A stretch of 64,000 nt of DNA from JADMIH01 sp036399775. Lineage in GTDB: Bacteria; Chloroflexota; Chloroflexia; QHBQ01; JADMIH01. A program made the position numbers and the translations under genes. Below, in pieces: positions 28,242-36,096 of this stretch. Under the pieces are notes generated by a model. The model saw only the letters and a list, made by a program, of their open reading frames with translations. It was not told the origin of the DNA and did not search any database. Numbering within the stretch: position 1 is the stretch's first letter; each line of letters starts with the position of its first letter. The stretch is from assembly GCA_036399775.1 (NCBI GenBank), contig DASWMJ010000097.1, forward strand, positions 1-64,000, read 5' to 3'.

Positions 28242-30002
28242 TTGCGCGATAGCTCACAGTCTGCGAACGCCGTTACTCCCCAGTATGACGACGATGGGCA
28301 CGACGCCCAGCCACAGCAGGCATCACAACCTTTGACACGGCTACCCTGGGCGGCTGGAGAGTCGCAAGCCGCGTCAGCCTGGCAGAACCAATACGCGCAC
28401 CAATCAGACGACGAGGGCAGCCCGTTCGCTGTGCCCCCTGATGCCGCGTCTGAGCAGATACCCGGCTTTCCATTCCCAGGCATGGGCAGCAGCACCCAGC
28501 AGCAACAGCAGGCAGGCGGCCCGATAAGACCGCTGCCCCGCGTGGGTGGAGCACCCGGCCCCGCCCAGGCCCCGCAATACCAACCCCAGCAACGCCAGAT
28601 GCAGACCCAGCCACAAATGCCCGCGTTGGGAGCGAACACCACCGGCAGATTAGCTCCGGGCATACTTCCGGGATCGAGTGGAGTATCAACCGACCAGCTT
28701 GCTACGGGCTACCTGGACCAGCTAGAGGTGATGTTCACCGAGCCGCGCACGCTCCAGGAAACGGGCGTCAACCAGGGTCTCATCTCGGACCTGGTGCTCA
28801 AGACGATGTATTACACCTCCTACATGAGCGGCCAGGAGATTTCGGCCACGCTCCGGCTCCCTTTCTACGGCATACTCGACCAGATAATCGGCCTGCTCAA
28901 GAAGGAGCAATTGTGCGAGGTAAGCGGCACGTCGGGCCTGGGCGAAGCGGGCTATCAGTACATCCTCACCATCAAGGGGATGGAGCGCGCCCACCAGGTG
29001 CTTGCCCGCTCAAAGTATGTTGGCCCCGTGCCGGTGCCCCTGGGCAAGTATATCGAAGTAATCAAGATGCAAGCTGCTCGCAAGCCGACCATCAACAGGG
29101 AGGCAGTTGAACAGGCGTTGCGCGGCATGGTGATGAGCGACGAGCTTATAGACCAGGTTGGATCGGCTGTGAACGCGGGCAAGTCGCTCTTCCTATTCGG
29201 CTCGCCCGGCAATGGCAAGACGCTCCTCGCGGAGAGGATTGCCACCATGCTGGGAGGCAACATCGCCATACCATACGCGCTGGAGTCGGATGGGCAGATC
29301 ATCCAACTGTTCGACCTGAACAGTCACCGCCCCGCCGTGCCCCAGGGCGCGAGCGAGACAGATCCGACCAAAGCGGAGCTTGGCGACAGGCGATGGCTGC
29401 GTATTCACAGGCCCGTTGTGGTGGTGGGCGGCGAGCTTACGATGGCCTCGCTCGACCTGATATTTAATGAGAACGTAGGGTTCTACGAAGCGCCGTTCCA
29501 GTTGAAGGCGAACGGTGGACTGTTCCTGATAGACGATTTCGGGCGGCAGCAGGTCAGCCCGCAGGCGCTCCTCAACCGTTGGATAGTGCCCCTGGAAAAG
29601 AGCATAGACTACCTCACCCTCAAGACGGGCAAGAAGCTGCAAGTGCCCTTTGAGCTATTCCTGGTGCTCTCGACCAACCTGCAACCCGAAGACCTGATTG
29701 ACGACGCATTCCTGCGCCGCATCCAGAATAAGCTGAACGTTCCCGACCCCACCGCCCAGCAGTTCTTCGAGATATTCGTGGCGCAATGCAAGATGATGAG
29801 CGTGCCGTTCAACCAGCAAGGCTTTATCCACCTCGTCAACCGTCACTACAAGGAGATGAAGCGCCCCTTCAGAGCGTCCCAACCACGCGATCTCCTGCGA
29901 CAACTGATAGGCATAGCGCGCTACCGCAACGTGCCGCCGGAGATGACCCAGCAATTAGTAGACGCCGCGTGCGCCACCTACTTCGTGAACGCGAAGAAAT
30001 GA
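28242..30002 (+). CDS. winged-helix AAA+ ATPase with disordered N-terminus
   Basis: A 586-residue protein. The first 150 residues are Gln/Pro-rich and probably disordered. A winged-helix-like region (about 155-250, QEISATLRLPFYGILDQIIG) precedes the AAA+ core with Walker A GSPGNGKT at 320-327, Walker B-like GGLFLIDDFGRQ, the sensor region LVLSTNLQP and an arginine-finger candidate in DAFLRRIQNK. The C-terminal lid contains RPFRASQPRDLLRQLIGIAR. It is not a recognised MoxR, RavA or Tad protein. TTG at 28242 is preferred because AGGAG ends 7 bases before it; TTG at 28194 has no such site. It is the first gene of a three-gene set with a small protein and a CpaF ATPase, and probably remodels or regulates that ATPase. 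That is inference. Confidence 0.78.
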   Translation: MRDSSQSANAVTPQYDDDGHDAQPQQASQPLTRLPWAAGESQAASAWQNQYAHQSDDEGSPFAVPPDAASEQIPGFPFPGMGSSTQQQQQAGGPIRPLPRVGGAPGPAQAPQYQPQQRQMQTQPQMPALGANTTGRLAPGILPGSSGVSTDQLATGYLDQLEVMFTEPRTLQETGVNQGLISDLVLKTMYYTSYMSGQEISATLRLPFYGILDQIIGLLKKEQLCEVSGTSGLGEAGYQYILTIKGMERAHQVLARSKYVGPVPVPLGKYIEVIKMQAARKPTINREAVEQALRGMVMSDELIDQVGSAVNAGKSLFLFGSPGNGKTLLAERIATMLGGNIAIPYALESDGQIIQLFDLNSHRPAVPQGASETDPTKAELGDRRWLRIHRPVVVVGGELTMASLDLIFNENVGFYEAPFQLKANGGLFLIDDFGRQQVSPQALLNRWIVPLEKSIDYLTLKTGKKLQVPFELFLVLSTNLQPEDLIDDAFLRRIQNKLNVPDPTAQQFFEIFVAQCKMMSVPFNQQGFIHLVNRHYKEMKRPFRASQPRDLLRQLIGIARYRNVPPEMTQQLVDAACATYFVNAKK

Positions 30003-30013
30003 GGCCAGAAATC

Positions 30014-30118
30014 AGAAGTCAGAAGTCAGAAATCAGAAGTCAGAAATGCTAGAAGTAACATCATAAGCATATGACGAACATAAAATAGCTGACTTCTGAT
30101 TTCTGACTTCTGACTTCT
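30014..30118. repeat. 30-bp perfect inverted repeat made of heptamers
   Basis: AGAAGTC, AGAAGTC, AGAAATC, AGAAGTC, AG (30014-30043) is repeated exactly inverted at 30089-30118, separated by 45 bases. It fills the gap between the AAA+ gene and the next gene, ending a few bases before the AGGAG site. In RNA it would form a long AU-rich hairpin that could affect translation or termination. Confidence 0.9.
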
Positions 30119-30136
30119 AAAGAAAAGGAGACAACA

Positions 30137-30445
30137 TTGGAGAGAGTAGACGACAAAGGGAAAGTCTTTACCGAGCGTGTGCGGAAGAGCAACGTAGAGG
30201 TGGACATCGTGACCATCCAGGGCCGCCTGCATGGGTACATGCACGTCAGACCGGGGCAGCGGGTGAAAGATATGTTGAACAACCCCGCCGAGCAGTTCCT
30301 TGCCATCACCAACGCCACGACGACCCGGAACGGCGAGACGGAAATCCAGCACGCAGGCTTCCTGGCAGTAAACAAGATGCACGTTATCAGCGTGATACCG
30401 ATAGACGAGCCGAAGGTTACGGACGAAGACCCGTATTGGCCGTAG
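30137..30445 (+). CDS. small conserved-looking protein between two ATPases
   Basis: A 102-residue soluble protein of unknown family. It is beta-rich: SNVEVDIVTIQGRLHGYMHV, then RVKDMLNNPAEQFLAITNAT and GFLAVNKMHVISVIPIDEP. The pattern (strand pair, short helix with 'L-N', strand pair) suggests a small barrel. TTG at 30137 has AAAGGAG six bases upstream. It lies between the AAA+ ATPase and the CpaF ATPase on the same strand and was probably kept as an accessory of them. Confidence 0.72.
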   Translation: MERVDDKGKVFTERVRKSNVEVDIVTIQGRLHGYMHVRPGQRVKDMLNNPAEQFLAITNATTTRNGETEIQHAGFLAVNKMHVISVIPIDEPKVTDEDPYWP

Positions 30446-30550
30446 AAGCACGATTAGTCAGCCACACGTATAGGCGGATCGCACCACCCCTCTACAGCAA
30501 GCCCGGAGTAGCCGGGCAGTCATAGCAAAGTTGGAAGGAAGTCGCAGCCA

Positions 30551-32119
30551 ATGTCATCATTGTTGAGAAGATTAGCGGACAATTCACCCCCACCGCAGGG
30601 CGTACAACAAAATGGTCACGCGCCACAGGCACCGGGCACGCAAGTCCCACCTGGCCCGTTCCCTAACTCTGTAGCCACGCCCCCGCCTGCCCCGGACCAT
30701 ACGGCCCGGCCACAGACTGGTGCAGCAACGGCCACGCTAACCAATACCCTGCCGCAGCAGCCCCCAGGCGTCACGGAGGCGCTCCCTACTCAGCAACAGG
30801 TCCAGGGCACGCCTACGTCGCACCTGGATCCAAGCCCGACGCCTCACCCGCCGCTAACGCAGGTGCCGCCCCAGCTTGTCAACTCGCTGGTGCAACGCAT
30901 ACTCTCCGGCTTCCCGCAAAACGCCACGCTAGACAAGACGCCGGAGATGGAGCAGATGCTGGCGGGCCGCTTCATGGCCGCCCTACCGCAGGTGTCGGGT
31001 AATCTCACTCCCGGCGGTCAGGAGGCTCTCTTCGGCGCTGTGATGGACGAGATACTCGGCTTCGGTCCGCTGGAACCTCTCCTCAAAGACGATTCCATCT
31101 CAGAGATTATGGTGAACGGGCCTGACCAGGTGTGGATCGAGCGCAAGGGTAGCCTGGTAGAGAGCGGCATCACCTTTTTGAACGACGACCACGTTATGCG
31201 CATAGCTCAGCGCATAGTCGCGCCCCTGGGCAGGCGTATTGACCGCAAGTGGCCGATGGTAGACGCGCGCCTGCCCGACGGGTCCAGGGTGAATATCATA
31301 GCGCAACCGTGCGCCATCCAGGGCACGACGATCACCATCCGCAAGTTCTTCAAGTCACCCCTGACAGTCAAAAACCTGGTACAATTCGGCACAATCACGC
31401 CGCAGATGGCGGATTTTCTACAGGCGTGCGTGGTGGGCAGGCTGAACATCGTCGTATCGGGAGGCACAGGCTCCGGCAAGACCACCCTGCTCAACGTGCT
31501 ATCCTCCTTCATACCGGAGGGCGAGCGCATAGTGACCATCGAGGACTCGGCTGAATTGCGGCTGAACCAGCGCCATGTCGTATCGCTCGAAGCCCGCCCC
31601 GCCGACGTGGATAATTCTGGCGCGGTCACTATCCGCCACCTTGTGACCAACTCCCTGCGCATGAGGCCGGAGAGGATCGTAGTTGGGGAGTGCCGGAGCG
31701 GCGAAGCGTTAGATATGCTACAGGCGATGAACACGGGCCACGACGGCTCGCTGACCACCCTCCACGCCAACACGCCCCGCGACGCGCTCACCCGTATGGA
31801 GACGATGGTGCTCATGTCGGGCATGGACCTGCCGGTGAGGGTTATCCGCGAGCAGGTAGCCGCCGCCATCGACCTGATAGTGCAGCAGGCCCGCCTGCGC
31901 GACGGCTCCCGCAAGGTGACTTACATCACCGAAGTGCAGGGTATGGAAGGCGACACGATAGTGCTGCAAGACATCTTCCGCTTCAGGGAGACCGGCACCG
32001 ACGCGAACGGCAAGGTTGTAGGCAGGATACAGGCGTCCGGCCTCATACCCAAGTTCATCTCGCGCCTGGAAGCGCACGGCCAGAGGATAGACAGGAGCCT
32101 GTTCAAGCAGGAGTTCTAA
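30551..32119 (+). CDS. CpaF/TadA-family secretion ATPase
   Basis: A 522-residue type II/IV secretion ATPase of the CpaF/TadA group. A Pro/Gln-rich extension of about 105 residues precedes the all-helical region and the linker EIMVNGPDQVWIERKG. Walker A GGTGSGKT spans 304-311, with Asp box IVTIEDSAEL, Walker B RIVVGECRSGEALDML and the His box SLTTLHANTPRDAL. Such hexameric ATPases power Flp/Tad pilus assembly. The expected partners TadB, TadC, Flp pilin, prepilin peptidase and TadZ are absent; a converging YkvA gene follows. The motor may serve pilus genes elsewhere or a reduced machine with the AAA+ protein upstream. Confidence 0.93.
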   Translation: MSSLLRRLADNSPPPQGVQQNGHAPQAPGTQVPPGPFPNSVATPPPAPDHTARPQTGAATATLTNTLPQQPPGVTEALPTQQQVQGTPTSHLDPSPTPHPPLTQVPPQLVNSLVQRILSGFPQNATLDKTPEMEQMLAGRFMAALPQVSGNLTPGGQEALFGAVMDEILGFGPLEPLLKDDSISEIMVNGPDQVWIERKGSLVESGITFLNDDHVMRIAQRIVAPLGRRIDRKWPMVDARLPDGSRVNIIAQPCAIQGTTITIRKFFKSPLTVKNLVQFGTITPQMADFLQACVVGRLNIVVSGGTGSGKTTLLNVLSSFIPEGERIVTIEDSAELRLNQRHVVSLEARPADVDNSGAVTIRHLVTNSLRMRPERIVVGECRSGEALDMLQAMNTGHDGSLTTLHANTPRDALTRMETMVLMSGMDLPVRVIREQVAAAIDLIVQQARLRDGSRKVTYITEVQGMEGDTIVLQDIFRFRETGTDANGKVVGRIQASGLIPKFISRLEAHGQRIDRSLFKQEF

Positions 32120-32146
32120 CGCTCTATCTGCTGAGCCCGCAACCGT

Positions 32147-32542
32147 TCAAGACCCAAAGAGGCGCAGGACGAGGATAACGGCAAGCGCAGCAAGAAGAAG
32201 CCAGATAGCTATGATTACGCCTGCCGCTATCCAATTTACAGGCTTGCCGCTTTGCATTGCCGCCCTGGCTTTTTCGCGACATTCGGCCAGCACGGGCGCG
32301 GGTATCATCTTCACCGCAAGTGTGATACCAAGTGGTATGAGGATAAGATCGTCCAGGTAGCCGAGCACCGGAATGGGGTCGGGGATGAGATCAATGGGGC
32401 TGAAGGCGTAGGCAACCACGCATGCAGCGAATATACGAGCGTGCCAGGGGACCCTGGGGTCTTTATAGGCAAGATAGAGCGCGTATACCTCAGTCTTAAG
32501 TTGCCGCGCACGCTGCTTCCAACTTTGTATGGTTTTACGCAT
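32147..32542 (-). CDS. YkvA/DUF1232 membrane protein
   Basis: A 131-residue protein with the DUF1232 signature FSPIDLIPDPIPVLGYLDDL (about 49-68). This sits in a membrane-associated hairpin, with a second hydrophobic segment near the C-terminus (WIAAGVIIAIWLLLAALAVI). The family is common and of unknown function. It converges on the CpaF gene with a 27-base gap and is unlikely to belong to that set. Confidence 0.85.
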   Translation of the reverse strand: MRKTIQSWKQRARQLKTEVYALYLAYKDPRVPWHARIFAACVVAYAFSPIDLIPDPIPVLGYLDDLILIPLGITLAVKMIPAPVLAECREKARAAMQSGKPVNWIAAGVIIAIWLLLAALAVILVLRLFGS

Positions 32543-32709
32543 TATTTGTGCTTCGGTACATAACTATTATCGGTGCCATGCTGCGATTATAGCACCAGCC
32601 TGATGGCTGTTCACGAACTCTTCCTAGGTACTTTAGTTAGGACCGAATTAGATACCTTTGGGCCATAGAAAAGCCTTGCAGGGTCGTTTATGATTCTCTA
32701 GGGGATAGT

Positions 32710-32760
32710 ATTAGGACCCAGCCTCGACAAGTGTGTAATCATTCGGTTAGAATAGAGGTG
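32710..32760 (+). promoter_or_regulatory. predicted promoter of the first glycosyltransferase
   Basis: TCGACA (32724-32729) and TAGAAT (32748-32753) are 18 bases apart, just upstream of the gene at 32774. ATTAGGACC lies at 32710-32718 and a variant GTTAGGACC at 32636-32644. AATCATTCGGTTAGAAT resembles part of the box upstream of wzx. Confidence 0.5.
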
Positions 32761-32773
32761 CCGCCTACATCAA

Positions 32774-33973
32774 ATGCGTATCTGCTTTGTAACCCCACGC
32801 TTTCCATACCCGCCACTCAAGGGTGACACCCTGCGTGTCTATCACCAATTGCGCGCGCTCAGTAAGGAACACGAGATAACACTTGTCAGTCTGGCCGAGG
32901 AGCCTGTCAGTGAGTGCGCCTGCGCGGAAGTAGCCGCTATGTGCGAGCGCGTGGAAGTGGTACAATTAGCGCGCGCCAGGGTGCTGCTCAACCTCGGCGC
33001 GGGCGTATTGGCGAGAGAGCCTTTGCAGGTGCTCTATTACCATGAGCCTAAGTATCAAGAGAGGCTTGAGGATGTGCTGGCGAATGCCGATTTCGACGTG
33101 ATACATGCCACACTGATCCGCATGCTGCCCTACGTGTGGAGCAGAAGCGGCCCGCCTGTAGCCGTTGACCTGATAGACTCGCTGGGCCTGAACTTGGCGG
33201 CGCGGCGCAAGCAGGTGGGCGGCATCAAGCGCATGGGCTACGAGATGGAGTACAAGCGGGTAAGGAGGTACGAGGCGGCGGTGGTGCGACGTTTCCCCGC
33301 GCTGGCCGTGTCGTCGGAAGCCGATAGGCGTGCGCTGGGCGGGAGGCCAAACGTCAAAGTAATCCCCAACGGCGTGGACCTTGAGCAATTTGCCTTTCAA
33401 GGGGCGGAAGGGCGAGAGCCTGCTACCCTGGTTTTCACCGGCAACATGGGCTACCACCCGAACGAAGAAGCGGTAATATGGCTGGCCGGGGAAGTATGGC
33501 CTCTCCTACGGGCCAGGCATCCCAACGTACGGCTGCAAATAGTAGGGGCCACTCCCACAGACAGGGTGCGCGCCCTGCATAACGCCGCCAACGGTATCGA
33601 GGTGCTGGGTAAAGTGCCTGAAGTGACAACCTACCTACACAAGGCGACAATAGCCGTGTGTCCCATGCGCTCAGGGTCGGGCATCCAGAACAAAGTGCTG
33701 GAAGCGATGGCGACGGGCGCGCCTGTCGTAGCGACCAGCATAGCCAACAGAGGCGTGCAAGGCCGACCGGGGCGCGATCTGCTGGTAGCCGACAGCGCCG
33801 AGGCATTCGCCCAGGCCATAGCCAACCTGCTTGACAACCCCGCAAGGCGCGAGCAGTTAGCCACTTCCGCTCAGCACTTCGTGGCCCAACGCTTCCAGTG
33901 GGCAGAGCACGGACGCAAGCTAACAGAGATATACCAACAACTACAACACAGAAATATGACAAGCAAACGCTAA
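32774..33973 (+). CDS. glycosyltransferase family 4
   Basis: A 399-residue GT-B glycosyltransferase. The N-terminal half opens with MRICFVTPRFPYPPLKGDTL, typical of sugar transferases of exopolysaccharide loci. The C-terminal half has NGVDLEQF, TLVFTGNMGYHPN, and a donor-binding region ending in GSGIQNKVLEAMATGAPVVA, where E would hold the donor ribose. It probably adds a sugar to the lipid-linked repeat unit at the inner membrane face. It starts the plus-strand block of the polysaccharide locus; sugar and linkage are unknown. Confidence 0.9.
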   Translation: MRICFVTPRFPYPPLKGDTLRVYHQLRALSKEHEITLVSLAEEPVSECACAEVAAMCERVEVVQLARARVLLNLGAGVLAREPLQVLYYHEPKYQERLEDVLANADFDVIHATLIRMLPYVWSRSGPPVAVDLIDSLGLNLAARRKQVGGIKRMGYEMEYKRVRRYEAAVVRRFPALAVSSEADRRALGGRPNVKVIPNGVDLEQFAFQGAEGREPATLVFTGNMGYHPNEEAVIWLAGEVWPLLRARHPNVRLQIVGATPTDRVRALHNAANGIEVLGKVPEVTTYLHKATIAVCPMRSGSGIQNKVLEAMATGAPVVATSIANRGVQGRPGRDLLVADSAEAFAQAIANLLDNPARREQLATSAQHFVAQRFQWAEHGRKLTEIYQQLQHRNMTSKR

Positions 33974-34031
33974 TCACGCATCACGCATCACGCATCGCGT
34001 TTCACGCAATACGAACTACGCAATACGAATC
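33972..34031. repeat. ACGNNNN heptamer array
   Basis: ACGCATC (three times), GCGTTTC, ACGCAAT, ACGAACT, ACGCAAT and ACGAATC fill the whole gap between two glycosyltransferase genes. The array starts at the stop codon of one and ends on the ATG of the next. Confidence 0.85.
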
Positions 34032-35174
34032 ATGCTAAATGTAATGCAAATGACCGATGTCACAGGCAGAGGCGGGGCCGAAAAAGCCCTGGTTGACCTC
34101 GCGTTGCGCCTCGACCGGAGCAGGTACAACGTCAGCGTGTGCGCCACCCGTAGCGCGGGCAACTACCAGCCGATGCTTGAGGCGGCGGGCGTGCAGACGT
34201 TTGTGCTGGACCGCCGTTCGCGTTGGCAAACGTACAAACTGATCGGGCTAGCTCGACTCATGCGCAGGCAGCGAGTACACATCCTGCACACTCATCTATT
34301 CGGCTCGAACACCTGGGGCCGCATCCTGGGCAAGCTGGCCGGGGTGCCCGTAATCATCGCGCACGAGCATTGGTCGTCCAAGTCGCAGCGCGAGGTGTGG
34401 GTGGACCGCCTGCTGTACCGCCTGAGCGACCGCATACTGGTGCCGTCGGAGGCCAGCAAGCGTATGGTAATGGAAGTAGAAGGGATACCCGACCGATGCT
34501 TGCACGTCATATATAATGGGATAGACAGGGCGCAGTTCGCCCCGCGCCGTGACAGGGCCGAAACGCGCAGTGAGCTAGGCATCTCGGACGGCACCCAGGT
34601 AATCGGCACGGTGGGCCGTCTCAGCGCGGAGAAGGGCGGCGTAGACCTGCTGATAAAAGCCGTAGCCTGCCTGCGTAATGAACACCCGCAAGCACGCCTC
34701 GTAATCGTGGGCGATGGCCCTCTAAGAGCAGGATTGGAGGAGGTAGCTGCCAGGCTAGGAGAGGACGTTATATTCACTGGAACGCGCACCGACGTTGCCC
34801 GGCTGCTGAACGCGATGGATGTTTTCGTGCTGCCCTCGCTGCACGAGGCGTTCCCTATCGCCATATTGGAAGCGATGGCCGTGCGCTTGCCAGTAGTTGC
34901 GACACGAGTTGGCGGCGTGCCCGAAGTGATACAAGACGGCACAACAGGGCTGCTGGTCCCGCCCAACGACGAAGAGGCGCTTCACCAGGCCCTGCGCCGC
35001 CTGCTTACCGAGCCGAAACTGGCAGACTCGCTAGCCCAGGCGGGCCAGAAGCACGTCTACGAGCACTTCACGATAGACAAGATGGTACAAAACGTCGAGC
35101 ATCTCTACGAAAAGTTAGCCCAGCGTAAAATAGGCAAAGAGATAAGCATCGCAAGGGAGCTTGTAAGACGCTAG
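34032..35174 (+). CDS. glycosyltransferase family 4
   Basis: A 380-residue GT-B enzyme. It has TGRGGAEKALVDLALRL near the N-terminus (the loop holding the acceptor), HILHTHLFGSNTWGRI, NGIDRAQF, VGRLSAEKGGVDLL and the donor motif HEAFPIAILEAMAVRLPVVA with the E-x7-E pair. The ATG has no Shine-Dalgarno, since a heptamer repeat array directly precedes it. It probably extends the polysaccharide repeat unit. Confidence 0.92.
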   Translation: MLNVMQMTDVTGRGGAEKALVDLALRLDRSRYNVSVCATRSAGNYQPMLEAAGVQTFVLDRRSRWQTYKLIGLARLMRRQRVHILHTHLFGSNTWGRILGKLAGVPVIIAHEHWSSKSQREVWVDRLLYRLSDRILVPSEASKRMVMEVEGIPDRCLHVIYNGIDRAQFAPRRDRAETRSELGISDGTQVIGTVGRLSAEKGGVDLLIKAVACLRNEHPQARLVIVGDGPLRAGLEEVAARLGEDVIFTGTRTDVARLLNAMDVFVLPSLHEAFPIAILEAMAVRLPVVATRVGGVPEVIQDGTTGLLVPPNDEEALHQALRRLLTEPKLADSLAQAGQKHVYEHFTIDKMVQNVEHLYEKLAQRKIGKEISIARELVRR

Positions 35175-35275
35175 CGCTGGCAATTCGTCATACTAATAGC
35201 CAAAGCACGTATCCCAAACACGATTGTGATACGGAGGCAGGGTCTGTTTACCCGTAGCCAGTTCACAAGCCAAGT

Positions 35276-35340
35276 AATCACGCATCAGGTTTCACCTTTT
35301 ACGCAATACGAACTACGCAATACGCAATACGTTTCACGCA
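35276..35340. repeat. ACGNNNN heptamer array before wzz
   Basis: ACGCATC, ACGCAAT, ACGAACT, ACGCAAT, ACGCAAT, ACGTTTC, ACGC units end 12 bases before the Wzz-like gene's ATG. The array is nearly identical to that at 33972-34031. Confidence 0.85.
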
Positions 35341-35351
35341 AAGGACCAAAC

Positions 35352-36092
35352 ATGGAAGTCCGCACATATCTGGGCATAATCCTTCGCTACTGGTGGGTGG
35401 TGTTGCTGCTGACGCTCGCGGCAGGGGGGAGCGCGGCTGCGCTGGTGAGCATCAGGACGCCCGTTTACACAACTCATGCGCGGGTGGTGGCTCGCCCCTC
35501 AACAACCCTCACCGAAACGCGGGAGATAGTTGACATGCTGGGACAGATGGGCACGCGGCAACTGAGCGGCACCTTCGCGCAGACGTTCACATCGGCCCAG
35601 GTGAAAGCGGAGGCTCGAATAGAGGCGGGGCTGTCATATGAGGACGCCTTAGATTACCCGCTCGAAGCCAACGTGCTGCCCGATACCACCGTGATAGAGA
35701 TCAGCGGCAAAGGGCCGGACCCACAGGTGCTGGCGAAATACCTGAACGCGACGGTGCAGGCCACCGTCAGCAGCACGAAAGAGCTTTTCCGCGTGATGGA
35801 CCTTGTGCCCCTTGAGGCCGCCGCCGTGCCTGCGGAGCCTACGTCGCCACAGCCCATGCGCGATATACCATTGGGCGCGGGGCTGGGCTTTGGGCTGGGT
35901 ATCATGCTCGCGCTGGCTATAGACTACCTGCGCAGCGGGTCGAGGACGCCAGAGATGCAGCTGAGGGCATTGCCGCCGCACCCCACCCAGTTGGAAAGGC
36001 TGGCGGCCAACGAGCGGCGGACGGAGTTCCTGCGCCGCCAGCAAGAGAACGCCCTCCCGCCGGGGCAACAGGTCGAGAAGTACCGCGAGTAA
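35352..36092 (+). CDS. Wzz-like chain-length protein
   Basis: A 246-residue polysaccharide co-polymerase. The first membrane span (LRYWWVVLLLTLAAGGSAAAL) is followed by a periplasmic part with YTTHARVVARPS, and the second span (GAGLGFGLGIMLALAIDYL) ends at a short basic tail. No Walker motifs or tyrosine cluster follow, so a BY-kinase is absent, unlike many capsule systems. It would set chain length with Wzy, encoded 4 bases downstream. The ATG at 35352 is chosen because the first span follows at once; the upstream frame is made of heptamer repeats. Confidence 0.85.
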   Translation: MEVRTYLGIILRYWWVVLLLTLAAGGSAAALVSIRTPVYTTHARVVARPSTTLTETREIVDMLGQMGTRQLSGTFAQTFTSAQVKAEARIEAGLSYEDALDYPLEANVLPDTTVIEISGKGPDPQVLAKYLNATVQATVSSTKELFRVMDLVPLEAAAVPAEPTSPQPMRDIPLGAGLGFGLGIMLALAIDYLRSGSRTPEMQLRALPPHPTQLERLAANERRTEFLRRQQENALPPGQQVEKYRE

Positions 36093-36096
36093 CAAC

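Noticed and set aside
35226..35351. Extended N-terminus for the Wzz-like gene
   Set aside because: The extra codons are heptamer repeat sequence (ACGCAAT units) and would place 42 odd residues before the first membrane span.
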